Positions 34,825 through 43,456 of a DNA stretch of 64,000 nt are shown one piece after another. The notes below the pieces were generated by a model that was not told where the DNA came from, did no database searches, and saw only the letters and a program-made list of their open reading frames with translations. Each line of letters begins with the position of its first letter. Position 1 is the stretch's first letter. Position numbers and translations under genes: made by a program. The stretch lies in assembly GCA_014359885.1 (NCBI GenBank), contig JACIYN010000018.1, positions 1-64,000 on the forward strand, in the 5' to 3' direction. Origin of the DNA: Desulfacinum sp. (GTDB taxonomy: Bacteria > Desulfobacterota > Syntrophobacteria > Syntrophobacterales > DSM-9756).

Positions 34825-35781
34825 ATGAGCGATCGAGAGTCCAGGCGCCATCCGGGCGGGGAGGAAGGCCATTCGCCCGCCTTGTGGAATATCGAGCAGT
34901 TTCGGGAAAACGTCTTTCGCTACGCCGAAGAACTCACGGACGACCCGGACAACCCCGTGCCCAAGGAACGGGTGCTTCTGCAGCTGGACCGGGATCCCGA
35001 GTTTCAGACGATCCTGCAGAAGTGGCACAGGCTGTGCGGAGCGGAAAAGGTGCGGGATTGGAAGCGGGTGTTGGAGCTGGCGGAAACCCACGCCCGGGAG
35101 ATTCTGCCCAGTTGCCTCATGTGCGGGGAGTGCTGCCGCCGCGGAAGCCCCACCCTGCACGTGGAAGATTTAAGCCTGCTGCGGGAGGGGAAGATCCCCT
35201 GGGACGCCCTTTACACGCTTCGGCGCGGAGAGCCGGTCCATTCGCCCTTCAAGGACGAGCTTTTCTTCCTGCTGGACGAACGGATCAAGCTGCGGGAAAA
35301 GCCGGGCGGTCGTGAATGCCTCTTTCTGGACGGGGACACCCAGGAATGCACCATCTATGCGGAACGGCCCCTGCAGTGCCGGGCCCAGGCCTGCTGGGAT
35401 CCCAAGCCGGGGGAAGAGCTGACCGCCCAGCCTTACCTGACCCGCAGGGACATCTTCTCGGAAGTGGAGATCCTGTGGGACCTTCTGGAAGAACACGATC
35501 GGCGATGCGCCTTCGAAAAGCTCAGCGCCGCCTTCAAGGCCCTGGAGGAAACGCGGGGGCAAGCGGTGGACCAGGTGCTGGAGCTTCTGGCCTACGAGGA
35601 CCATTTCCGGAACTTCGTGGCGGAAAAACTGAGCATTCCCCGTTCCCAGATGGAACTGGTCTTCGGAAGGAGCTTTGCCGACCTGGTGCAGGTGTTCGGG
35701 TTCCGGGTGGAAACGGAAGCCGACGGCACCCGGGTGCTGGTTCCCGACGCGCCGCCGGAAAAAACGGAGAAGAGCCAATAG
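34825..35781 (+). CDS. YkgJ-family cysteine-cluster protein
   Basis: A 318-residue protein with the zinc or iron-sulfur binding cysteine set LPSCLMCGECCRRGSPTLHVEDL and GGRECLFLDGDTQECTIYAERPLQCRAQACWDP, the conserved CxxCxxCC...C...C...C pattern of the YkgJ family (PF03692). The C-terminal ~100 residues (EEHDRRCAFEKLSAAFKALEETRGQ...) form an extra helical domain. The metal and function are not established for the family. GAAGGAGACGAGAGCACC precedes the ATG. It diverges from proS. Confidence 0.9.
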   Translation: MSDRESRRHPGGEEGHSPALWNIEQFRENVFRYAEELTDDPDNPVPKERVLLQLDRDPEFQTILQKWHRLCGAEKVRDWKRVLELAETHAREILPSCLMCGECCRRGSPTLHVEDLSLLREGKIPWDALYTLRRGEPVHSPFKDELFFLLDERIKLREKPGGRECLFLDGDTQECTIYAERPLQCRAQACWDPKPGEELTAQPYLTRRDIFSEVEILWDLLEEHDRRCAFEKLSAAFKALEETRGQAVDQVLELLAYEDHFRNFVAEKLSIPRSQMELVFGRSFADLVQVFGFRVETEADGTRVLVPDAPPEKTEKSQ

Positions 35782-35851
35782 GACCCTTTGGGGTGGGCGT
35801 CGAATTCGCCAATTCCAGGAGGATCTCTGCGGATTTCGAGGCAACGCCCGG

Positions 35852-35883
35852 CTGTAGGGGCGAAAAATCTTTCGCCCCTACAG
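35852..35883. repeat. P1 palindrome, variant loop
   Basis: CTGTAGGGGCGAAAAATCTTTCGCCCCTACAG: arms as in other P1 copies but with a changed centre. Confidence 0.85.
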
Positions 35884-35970
35884 GTTTCGGGCCTTCCGGG
35901 AAACCAGTGGGCGCAAGCGGCAACGCATGGCCCATGGCCTCCCGTAAAAGCGACCGCCCTCACCCCTTCC

Positions 35971-36029
35971 CCCTTCCCCCTTTAGCCTTTTACCTTTTAC
36001 CTTTAGCCTTTAGCCTTTCCCCTTTAACC
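35971..36029. repeat. heptanucleotide array (CCTTTTA type)
   Basis: TTTAGCC TTTTACC TTTTACC TTTAGCC TTTAGCC TTTCCCC TTTAACC, a strict 7-bp period, abutting the stop codon of the zinc-ribbon gene. Confidence 0.88.
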
Positions 36030-36386
36030 TCACGAAAAAAGCGTATAACACACCTTGTCCCCCACCTTGGTGGCCTTGGCCAGCTCCAGGTGGCGCAACG
36101 TGGCGAAGTTGGCTCGGAATTCGCTCTCGTCGATCCCCAGTTCCGCCTCGATTTCTTCCAGCGGCACCGGGCCTCTTTCCTTGAGGAGCTTCAGGATCTT
36201 TTCCTGGAGTTCCGTCAGGCCCCCTTGGCCTTCGCCCGTCTTCTTGGCGCTGTAGACCGCCCAGGGATCGCACACCTTGGGGGTGGCCATGCGATCCAGG
36301 TAACAGTCCTCGCACAACGTCTGGCCGGCGTGTTCATACTGTTCGTCTCGGTTCACCGTGGCGCCGCATGCATCGCAACGTAACAT
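36030..36386 (-). CDS. zinc-ribbon and winged-helix protein
   Basis: A 118-residue protein with an N-terminal LIM-like zinc ribbon (MLRCDACGATVNRDEQYEHAGQTLCEDCYLD; two CxxC pairs) and a C-terminal winged helix (LTELQEKILKLLKERGPVPLEEIEAELGIDESEFRANFATLRHLELAKATKVGDKVCYTLF). It is likely a nucleic-acid binding protein or regulator. GGGAGGTGAAGGATC precedes the start. No operon partner. A similar small protein occurs in Desulfobacterota as a conserved hypothetical, as far as I can recall. Confidence 0.8.
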   Translation of the reverse strand: MLRCDACGATVNRDEQYEHAGQTLCEDCYLDRMATPKVCDPWAVYSAKKTGEGQGGLTELQEKILKLLKERGPVPLEEIEAELGIDESEFRANFATLRHLELAKATKVGDKVCYTLFS

Positions 36387-36599
36387 GATCCTTCACCTCC
36401 CGCCTTCCGAAAGACTCAGTGGATTGATGAACGCGTTGGACCTTTTTAGAGAAGATGGTGCACGGCCCACCAAAAATCAAGGCCGCGTCCTCCTGTGATC
36501 GCCCCCCTTGCCTCCTGGCAAGATGAAAAACATTTCTTCAAGTCTCTTGGGGTGCGGACCGATTGTACTGGCGACTCCCTCTTTCTGACTGGAGCTCTT

Positions 36600-37217
36600 A
36601 TGCTAAGAAGGCGAATTTTCTTTCTTCGCATACTGAAGCGCATATTCGAACCGTTCTACACGAAGAAGAAGATGGGCCGGAGCGGGTCGGGATTGGGCAT
36701 GCCGATCGTGTGGCATGCCGTAAAGGACATGGGGGGGTTCATTGACCTGAAAAGCGAGGTGGGCCGAGGAACCGTCATCTCCCTTTACCTGCCGGAGAAG
36801 GAACCTCCTTCCCGCGAGGAACCCTCAACCGATAGGGAAACCCTCTCGGGCCGGGGGGAAAAGGTCCTCATCGTGGAAGACATGGAGGATCAACGGATTC
36901 TGGCGGAAAAGGCCTTGATAAAACTCGGCTATCAAGTCACCTCGGTGGACGACGGGGCCCGGGCCCTGGAACACCTCCAACGGGAAGCCCCGGACCTGCT
37001 CCTGCTGGATCTCATGCTGGGCAACGGGATGAGAGGGGACCAGCTTTACCGGGAAATCCTCAAAACCTATCCGAACCAGAAAGCATTGGTTGTGACCGGT
37101 TATGCGGATCATGCACGAATTGAAGAAATTCTTCGACTGGGAGCCTCGGGATGTCTCGCCAAGCCCTACACCATTGAACAGCTGGCCCGGGCCGTCCACC
37201 AGGCCTTGTACGGCTGA
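36600..37217 (+). pseudogene. remnant of a hybrid sensor histidine kinase (3' end of HATPase plus receiver domain)
   Basis: What remains is the last part of a histidine-kinase ATPase domain (LKRIFEPFYTKKKMGRSGSGLGMPIVW, the G1/F/G2 boxes) joined to a complete receiver domain with phospho-acceptor Asp in LLLLDLMLGNGM and the conserved Lys in LAKPYTIEQL. The sensor, dimerisation and N-box parts are missing and the 36390-36640 upstream DNA shows no kinase sequence. An ATG at 36600 with GGAG could still express a 205-residue fragment. I call it a 5'-truncated pseudogene; a functional short receiver is possible. Confidence 0.75.
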
Positions 37218-37535
37218 AGCAAATCCCGCCCGGAAGAGGCGTGACGGCCCGGGAGGAATTGGAAAGCCCGTTGCTCCGGACCTTCCTTGTTGATGGCTGC
37301 CTGTGGATGCCCCATAAGGCGCGATGAGCCGGAGGCGGCGGCACCTCCATGGAACGGCCGGCCATTCCTTTCGCGGCTTTCGCCGCCCCTATCGGCTCAT
37401 TCTTGCCCATGGTCGCGCGTTCGTGCCTTTTTCCTGTAGGGGCGGTTCGCGAACCGCCCCGACCCACAAACCGTTGGAGCTCATGGTCGCCCGTTCGTGC
37501 TCGTTTTCGTTCAAACCTCCGGGACGCCTGCGGCA
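37218..37535. other. repeat-containing intergenic region
   Basis: No gene is seen. It has a decayed family C element (about 37301-37390) and a perfect GGGGCGGTTCGCGAACCGCCCC palindrome (37439-37460), which is repeated at 45567-45590. Confidence 0.75.
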
Positions 37536-38465
37536 TCAGGGGCGTGAGCCGGCCAGCTGCTCCAGGGCCAGCATGAGGGCGTGGGTCCCCTTCTTACCGT
37601 GCCCCTGGGCTTTGACGGCCAGGTAGAGCTGATGGACCAGGGCCAGGCCGGGGAGGCACAAGCCCATGCGTTCCGCTTCCTTGAGGGCGATACCCATGTC
37701 CTTGATGAAATGCTCCACGAAAAAGCCGGGGTCGAAATTCTTCTTGAGGATGCGCGGGGCCAAGTTGTCCAGGGTCCAGCAGGCGGCCGCTCCCCGGCTG
37801 ATGGACTGAAGCATGGTTTCCAGATCCAGCCCCGCCCGGGTGCCGTAGAGGAGGCTTTCGCACACCCCGATCATGGTGCCCGCAATGACGATCTGGTTGC
37901 ACATCTTGGTGTGCTGCCCCGCACCGGCGGGTCCCTGGTAGACGATGTTCTTCCCCAGGATTCGAAACAGGGGCAGGACCACGTCCACCGCCTCCGGATC
38001 GCCGCCGATCATGATGGAAAGGGTTCCTTCCCGGGCGCCCACATCGCCTCCGGAAACGGGGGCATCCACGGCATGGACGCCCTTGGTTTGGGCGTACTTG
38101 TGGATTTCCTGAGCCAAATGGGGTTCGGTGGTGGTCATGTCCACCACCACGGTGCCTTCCCGGGCGGTTTGAAGAACGCCTTCCTTCCCCAGGTAGACTT
38201 CCCACACGTCTTCCGGAAAACCCACCATGGAGATGACCACGTGGGCTTCCCGGGCGGCCTCGGCCGGGGATTCCACCCAGCGGGCTCCCTGTTCCAGGAG
38301 GGGCACCGCCTTTTCCCGGGTACGGTTGTAGACCGCCACGGAATAGCCGGCCTTGAGAAGATGGGCGCACATGGCCGCCCCCATGACCCCTGTGCCGATC
38401 CAGCCGATCCGGGTCCATTGGGGATCGCATGCCTTGAGATTTTGGGCCTGAGCCTGTGTCATCAT
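37536..38465 (-). CDS. NAD(P)-dependent beta-hydroxyacid dehydrogenase
   Basis: A 309-residue 3-hydroxyisobutyrate / 2-hydroxy-3-oxopropionate (tartronate semialdehyde) dehydrogenase-like enzyme. The dinucleotide motif is [18 protein letters not shown], the substrate motif is [23 protein letters not shown], and the catalytic Lys is in [14 protein letters not shown]. The start ATG at 38465 or 38462 follows GGGAGGAGGC. Its start overlaps the flavoprotein stop (ATGA), so the two are translationally coupled. The exact substrate is unknown. Confidence 0.93.
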   Translation of the reverse strand: MMTQAQAQNLKACDPQWTRIGWIGTGVMGAAMCAHLLKAGYSVAVYNRTREKAVPLLEQGARWVESPAEAAREAHVVISMVGFPEDVWEVYLGKEGVLQTAREGTVVVDMTTTEPHLAQEIHKYAQTKGVHAVDAPVSGGDVGAREGTLSIMIGGDPEAVDVVLPLFRILGKNIVYQGPAGAGQHTKMCNQIVIAGTMIGVCESLLYGTRAGLDLETMLQSISRGAAACWTLDNLAPRILKKNFDPGFFVEHFIKDMGIALKEAERMGLCLPGLALVHQLYLAVKAQGHGKKGTHALMLALEQLAGSRP

Positions 38466-39346
38466 GCCTCCTCCCGTTTCGTCTTTTCCGGTCGCACCCA
38501 TTCACCCACGGCCGCGTAGGGCCGGGCGATCTCCTTCAGTTCCTTCCGCCTGGCCAGGAAGGCGTCCTTCATGGTGCGAAGCCATTCCAGGTGGGCCTTG
38601 GCGTCGTCGTAGGTGAGAAAGAGCGGGTGAAGTCCCCGCCGGGTTTCCACGCGAAGCGAACCGTCTTCCCAGCCAATCGTCCCCTCGTTGCTGCAAACCA
38701 TGCAGCGGACCCGCTGCGATCCCGGCAGGGTCTCGTCTTTCGGGGGCAGAAAGCGGAAGGTGTCTCCGCCGCACAGGGGACACCGGGGCGCCGCGTCGGC
38801 GGCGGCCCCGTCGGTGAGCGCCGCCGCCAGGCGTCGGGCGCAGGCCTTGGCGGCCTCGTCCAGGAAGATTTCCCCGGGAAGCGCCCCGTAGAGCACATCG
38901 GATCCGCGGTGATCGGCCAAAATGAGCTTCAGGAAGCTGTCCACCATGAGCTTGGTGTAGCCTTCCAGGCCGGGCACTCCGGCGACGGCCGCGCCCACCG
39001 CCGGTTTTCCCCACAGGGCGTCCATGTGCGCGTAGAAACTGAGGCCCCGGTCCAGGACCCGCTTCAGGCTGGCGTTGGCCCCCAGAAAGTAGGTGGGAGC
39101 GGCCAGGGCCACGGCGTCCGCCGCGGCCAGTTCCCGCAGGAAAAGTTCCATGTCGTCTTTTTGCACGCAGCGCATCTCCCCGAACAGGCACTGGTAACAG
39201 GCGATGCACGGCCGGATGTCCAGTTCGGGCAGCCGAAGCATCCTGAGATGCCATCCGTCCGGAAGGTTTCGGAAAAGTTCCTTGATGAAAAGTTCCGAAT
39301 TTCCGTACTTTCTCGGCGACGCCACCAAGCCCAACAGCGTCTTCAT
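38462..39346 (-). CDS. iron-sulfur flavoprotein (Isf/NADPH-dependent FMN reductase family) with a zinc-ribbon tail
   Basis: A 294-residue flavodoxin-fold protein from ATG 39346 ([25 protein letters not shown]) with a perfect AAGGAGGGACGAA site. The cluster motif [17 protein letters not shown] is CX2CX2CX6C, the compact [4Fe-4S] spacing of Isf proteins. [18 protein letters not shown] is the FMN-binding part. A C-terminal extension carries a rubredoxin/zinc-ribbon-like [11 protein letters not shown]...[10 protein letters not shown], which is unusual for Isf. It probably moves electrons in the cytoplasm and is coupled to the downstream dehydrogenase. Confidence 0.87.
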   Translation of the reverse strand: MKTLLGLVASPRKYGNSELFIKELFRNLPDGWHLRMLRLPELDIRPCIACYQCLFGEMRCVQKDDMELFLRELAAADAVALAAPTYFLGANASLKRVLDRGLSFYAHMDALWGKPAVGAAVAGVPGLEGYTKLMVDSFLKLILADHRGSDVLYGALPGEIFLDEAAKACARRLAAALTDGAAADAAPRCPLCGGDTFRFLPPKDETLPGSQRVRCMVCSNEGTIGWEDGSLRVETRRGLHPLFLTYDDAKAHLEWLRTMKDAFLARRKELKEIARPYAAVGEWVRPEKTKREEA

Positions 39347-39365
39347 TCGTCCCTCCTTGGTTCGT

Positions 39366-39486
39366 TGACCGTGATCCGTGATCCGTGAGCCGTAATCCGT
39401 GAAATGAGTGACGGGTGATGAGTGACGGGTGACGGGCGGGGAAAGTGCCCCTCCCCTAGCCCTTACCCCATATCCCATACCCCTGG
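39366..39486. repeat. three successive heptanucleotide arrays
   Basis: TGATCCG TGATCCG TGAGCCG TAATCCG, then TGACGGG TGATGAG TGACGGG TGACGGG, then CCCTTAC CCCATAT CCCATAC, each with a 7-bp period and each with a different unit. It fills the divergent region between the flavoprotein and cpgS-like genes. Confidence 0.82.
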
Positions 39487-39602
39487 CCCGACACACCATA
39501 GCCGGAAAAGCGGGGCCGGGCAAACGGGCCGTGTTGATTCCCCTTTCCCAGGGCCGTTAAGATGCGGCAGATTCGAAATCCATTTGCAAGGAGGCGACGG
39601 CC

Positions 39603-40943
39603 ATGGTGGAAAAGGTGGTGATCATGGGGGCGGCGGGAAGAGATTTTCACAACTTCAACGTTTATTTCCGGAACAATCCCCGGTACCGGGTGGTGGCGTT
39701 CACAGCGGCCCAGATCCCCGACATCGAAGGACGCCTTTATCCGCCCGAACTGGCCGGCCCGGGCTATCCGGAAGGCATCCCCATCCACCCGGAAGAGGAA
39801 CTGGCGGAACTCATCCGCCGCCACACCATCGACCTGGTGGCCTTTTCCTACAGCGACGTGCCCCACGTGGAAGTGATGCACAAGGCGTCCATTTGCATGG
39901 CGGAAGGAGCGGACTTCATCCTGATCGGAGCCACCTACACCATGCTGAGATCCTCGAAGCCCGTGGTGGCCGTGTGCGCCGTGCGGACCGGGTGCGGCAA
40001 GTCCCAGACCACCCGCAAGGTGTGCGAAATCCTCCGGAGCCGGGGATTGCGGGTGGTGGCCGTGCGCCATCCCATGCCCTACGGAGACATCCGCCGCCAG
40101 GAGGTGCAACGGTTCTCTTCCTACGACGATTTCGACCGGCACCGGTGCACCATCGAGGAACGCGAGGAGTACGAGCCCCTGGTGGACCAGGGCATCGTGG
40201 TCTATGCGGGCGTGGACTACGAAAAGATCCTTCGCCGGGCGGAAGCAGAAGCGGACGTGATCGTCTGGGACGGCGGGAACAACGACACCCCCTTCTACTT
40301 TCCGGACGTGCACATCGTGCTCCTGGATCCCCACCGGCCCGGCCATGAACTCACCTACTATCCCGGCGAGACGAACCTGCGGATGGCCCACATCGCCGTG
40401 ATCAACAAGGTGGACACGGCCCCGGAGGAAGGGATTCGGCAGGTGAGGGAAAATATCGAACGGATCGCCCCGCAGGCGGAGATCCTCCTGGCCCAATCCC
40501 CCGTACTCGTTTCGGACCCGGAGAAGATCCGGGGGCGGAGGGTGGCCGTGGTGGAGGACGGACCGACCCTCACCCACGGCGAAATGCCCACGGGAGCCGG
40601 CATGATCGCGGCCCAAACCTTCGGCGCCGCCCAGGTGGTGGATCCCAAGCCCTATGCGGCGGGAAGCCTTCGGGAGACCTACGAACGCTACCCGCACATG
40701 GGTCCCGTGGTTCCGGCCATGGGCTACAGCCCGCGCCAGATCGCGGACCTGGAAAAGACCCTGAACGCCGTTCCCTGCGATCTGGTGCTTTTCGCCACGC
40801 CCATCCAGCTCACCCGCATCGTCACCCTGAAGCATCCCTCCGTTCGCGTGCGCTATGAATACCGCGATTGCGGAACCCCCACGCTGGAAGAGGCCTTGCT
40901 GCGCCGACTGCCCTTCCTTTTCGGATCGGAGGTCGATGCATGA
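39603..40943 (+). CDS. cyclic 2,3-diphosphoglycerate synthetase-like GTPase
   Basis: A 446-residue P-loop protein of the family annotated as cyclic 2,3-diphosphoglycerate synthetase. The N-terminus VEKVVIMGAAGRDFHNFNVYFRNNPRYRVVAFTAAQIP is a Rossmann-like domain, followed by the P-loop VRTGCGKSQTTRKV and VIWDGGNNDTPFY-like (VIVWDGGNNDTPFY) and NKVDTA, a GTPase-type NKxD. The ATG at 39603 has AAGGAGGCGACGGCC. It overlaps carbamate kinase (ATGA). Bacterial members have unproven function and often neighbour carbamate kinase and arginine or ornithine genes, as here, so a role in that pathway is likely. Confidence 0.88.
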   Translation: MVEKVVIMGAAGRDFHNFNVYFRNNPRYRVVAFTAAQIPDIEGRLYPPELAGPGYPEGIPIHPEEELAELIRRHTIDLVAFSYSDVPHVEVMHKASICMAEGADFILIGATYTMLRSSKPVVAVCAVRTGCGKSQTTRKVCEILRSRGLRVVAVRHPMPYGDIRRQEVQRFSSYDDFDRHRCTIEEREEYEPLVDQGIVVYAGVDYEKILRRAEAEADVIVWDGGNNDTPFYFPDVHIVLLDPHRPGHELTYYPGETNLRMAHIAVINKVDTAPEEGIRQVRENIERIAPQAEILLAQSPVLVSDPEKIRGRRVAVVEDGPTLTHGEMPTGAGMIAAQTFGAAQVVDPKPYAAGSLRETYERYPHMGPVVPAMGYSPRQIADLEKTLNAVPCDLVLFATPIQLTRIVTLKHPSVRVRYEYRDCGTPTLEEALLRRLPFLFGSEVDA

Positions 40944-41884
40944 GCCCGCCCACACCTCCCAAGCCCGTCCTGCTGGTGGCCCTGGGCGGAAACGCCCTCA
41001 TCCGAAAGGGCCAGGAAGGGACCATCGAGGAGCAGTTCGAAAACCTCCGGGTGCCCATGCGCCAGATCGCCCGACTGTGCGAAACCCACCGGATCGTCAT
41101 CACCCACGGCAACGGCCCCCAGGTGGGAAATCTCCTGCTCCAGCAGGAATGCTGCCCCCACGTGCCCCGGCTTCCCCTGGAAATCCTGGTGGCCCAGACC
41201 CAGGGACAGATCGGCTACATGATCGAATCCACCCTGGACAGCGCCCTCATGGACCTGGGGATCGTCACGCAGAAACACCTGGTGAGCCTCATCAGCTACG
41301 TGGTGGTGGACCCGAAGGATCCCGCCTTCGAAAATCCCACCAAGCCCATCGGGCCGGTCTATCCGGAAGAGGCCGCCGCGAGCCTGCCCTTTCCCGTCAG
41401 GAAGACGGCCAAGGGATACCGGCGGGTGGTGGCCTCTCCCAAGCCGCTCCATATTGTGGAACGCCGCGAAATCCAACGGCTCATCGCCATGGACTTCGTG
41501 GTGATCTGCTGCGGCGGCGGCGGCATCCCGGTGGTGCGGGAAGGGCGGAGCTTCGCCGGCGTGGATGCGGTGATCGACAAGGACCTGGCCAGCGCCAGGC
41601 TCGCCCGCGAAGTGGGCGTGGATCTTTTCTGCATCGCCACGGATGTGCCCGGCGCCTATGTGCATTACGGTCGCCCCGAACAGAGGCTGCTGGAGGATCT
41701 TTCAGCCGATGAAGCTGAACGGCTCGCCCGGGAAGGCCATTTTCCGGAAGGCTCCATGGGACCCAAGGTGGAAGCGGCCGTGGAGTTCGTTCGGGCCACG
41801 GGAAAGGAAGCCGTCATCACGTCCATTGAAGCCATCGAAGCGGCGGTGGAAGGACGGGCGGGCACCCGCATTCGGGCGGAGTGA
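40940..41884 (+). CDS. arcC: carbamate kinase
   Basis: It converts carbamoyl phosphate and ADP to ATP and carbamate, the energy-yielding step of arginine/citrulline or purine catabolism. The protein is 314 aa from ATG 40940 (MSPPTPPKPVLLVALGGNALIRKGQ), after GGAGGTCGATGC. ALGGNAL, THGNGPQVGNLLLQQ, VICCGGGGIPVV, VDAVIDKDLASARLA and GSMGPKVEAAVEFV are all family hallmarks. It overlaps the upstream GTPase gene by 4 bp. The convergent ornithine cyclodeaminase gene completes a plausible ornithine/carbamoyl-phosphate catabolic set. Confidence 0.97.
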   Translation: MSPPTPPKPVLLVALGGNALIRKGQEGTIEEQFENLRVPMRQIARLCETHRIVITHGNGPQVGNLLLQQECCPHVPRLPLEILVAQTQGQIGYMIESTLDSALMDLGIVTQKHLVSLISYVVVDPKDPAFENPTKPIGPVYPEEAAASLPFPVRKTAKGYRRVVASPKPLHIVERREIQRLIAMDFVVICCGGGGIPVVREGRSFAGVDAVIDKDLASARLAREVGVDLFCIATDVPGAYVHYGRPEQRLLEDLSADEAERLAREGHFPEGSMGPKVEAAVEFVRATGKEAVITSIEAIEAAVEGRAGTRIRAE

Positions 41885-41930
41885 TGGGTGATGAGTGATG
41901 AGTAACGGGTAACGGGTAACGGATAACGGT
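41885..41930. repeat. heptanucleotide array (GTAACGG type)
   Basis: GTGATGG GTGATGA GTGATGA GTAACGG GTAACGG GTAACGG ATAACGG, starting at the arcC stop codon; 7-bp period with a switch of unit halfway. Confidence 0.88.
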
Positions 41931-42029
41931 TGAAGAGTCAGGCGTGAGCCCAAAGGCCGTTTGCAGGCCCGGTCGGCGATGGCCGGTGGAGCAGGCCGTT
42001 CCACAACGCACTCGAAAACCTCACCCCCC

Positions 42030-42173
42030 GGGAGCCTGTCCGACAATGGCTTATTTGCCCCTTGCAACGTCCATCCGTCATCCCCGCGGAAGCGGGGATC
42101 CAGAATTTCCGGCATCTTATGGACTCCCGCTTGCGCGGGAGTGACGGTTTGCGGCGTTCTCAAACAGCCTCCT
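42030..42173. repeat. compound intergenic element, module B copy 2
   Basis: GGGAGCCTGTCCGACAATGG at the left and TTCTCAAACAGCCTCC at the right, with the CGTCATCCCCGCGGAAGCGGGGATCCAGAATTTCC...GCGCGGGAGTGACGG core. Its right end overlaps the stop codon of the ornithine cyclodeaminase gene. Confidence 0.85.
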
Positions 42174-43275
42174 AACCTTCTTCCCGGCGGCGGAGGCCGC
42201 GTTCCACGGTGACCACGAAATCCTGCACGTTGGTGAGGATGGACCGCGCGGTGAGCGATCCCCGGTTGGCCAGTTTCTGCACGGCGAACTCGGACATGTC
42301 CACCGTGTAGAAAAAGACGGGGCGGACCGTGCCGTCGTCCAACACGCGATAGGAAGGGGCCATGTTGCCCGTGGCGATGGCGTGGAGCTGGGTGGCCAGG
42401 GCCACGATGGTGGTGGCGCGCCGCACCTGGTCCCGCATGCGGTCCTGGGCCTCGTAGGCGTCCGCAATGACGCCGGGAAGAGGGCCGTCGTCCCGGATGG
42501 AGCCCGCCAACACCACGGGGATTCTCTGGGTCACCGCCGCGTGCATCACGCCGTCCGTCACCATCCCCCGCCGGATCGCCTCCTCGATGGAACCCACCTC
42601 CCGCAACCGGTTGATGGCGTCCAGATGGTGATAGTGGCCCAAGGGCACGGATCTCTTGGAATAGATTTCCTGGCCCAGGGCGGTCCCGAAGAGCGCCCCT
42701 TCCAGATCGTGGGTGGCCAGGGCGTTTCCGGCCAGCAGAGCGTGCACGTACCCGTGGCGGATGAGGGAGGCGAAGGCGCTTCGAGCGTCCTGGTCAAAGA
42801 CCACGGCGGGTCCCAGAACCCAGACGATGGTGCCGTGATCCCGCTCGTAGGAAAGCAGGTCGTAGAATTCGTCGTAATCGATGGAAAAGGACGTCTCCCG
42901 GGTCAGACGCGTGCGGAAGGCGAACTTGTCCCCGGTTCCGGACATGTCCTGGAAGGCTTCCGCGTGGACGTAGATGCCCTCTTGGGCGTTCTCCCCGCGG
43001 CCCACGGCCACCCGATCCCCCGGCCGAAGCCGCCGGAACTCCACCACCTCCAGGGACCCGTCCGGTCGCTGCACCACCACGCAATCCATGCGGGATTCCC
43101 GAAGCAGCTCCCAGCGGCCCGGTTCCAGGTGGAAGTACTCCGGAAAGACCGAGGTGGCATGGTAACCCTCGGGCGCCACTCCGGCCTTCACCACTTCCCG
43201 GAAGGTGACCACGGGGGCCTCGGCGAAAAGCGGATCGGAAAAGTCCGGCGGACGGTATTCGGGCATTCGAAACAC
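42172..43275 (-). CDS. archaeal-type ornithine cyclodeaminase (TIGR00300 / LOR-SDH conserved region)
   Basis: A 367-residue protein. The tracked start (43437) is upstream DNA; GTG 43275 (VFRMPEYRPPDFSDPLFAEAP) follows AGGGAGGTGCACC. It matches the TIGR00300 family: DCVVVQRPDGSLEVVEFRRLRPGDRVAVGRGE, LLAGNALATHDLEGALFGTALG, GSIRDDGPLPGVIADAYEAQDRMRD and a C-terminal nucleotide-binding part. A Methanococcus member was shown to convert ornithine to proline and ammonia, and ArgZ/AgrE proteins share this domain. In plants the N-terminal part (PF04455) lies between the LKR and SDH domains. Carbamate kinase is the convergent neighbour. Confidence 0.88.
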   Translation of the reverse strand: MFRMPEYRPPDFSDPLFAEAPVVTFREVVKAGVAPEGYHATSVFPEYFHLEPGRWELLRESRMDCVVVQRPDGSLEVVEFRRLRPGDRVAVGRGENAQEGIYVHAEAFQDMSGTGDKFAFRTRLTRETSFSIDYDEFYDLLSYERDHGTIVWVLGPAVVFDQDARSAFASLIRHGYVHALLAGNALATHDLEGALFGTALGQEIYSKRSVPLGHYHHLDAINRLREVGSIEEAIRRGMVTDGVMHAAVTQRIPVVLAGSIRDDGPLPGVIADAYEAQDRMRDQVRRATTIVALATQLHAIATGNMAPSYRVLDDGTVRPVFFYTVDMSEFAVQKLANRGSLTARSILTNVQDFVVTVERGLRRREEG

Positions 43276-43456
43276 GGTGCACCTCCCTGGGTTACAGCCC
43301 TTGTTTTGGAAAAAAGTTGAAAGAGCCCGATCTGCCTTTTGGATCCACCTTTGGGGCACCATAACAGGGTATGGCGCCGAGTGGAAAGCCCAAGCGACCT
43401 CAAGGCCCGGAGACATTGGAAGTGGTTGACGGACCACGGAACTCGCGTATATACAG

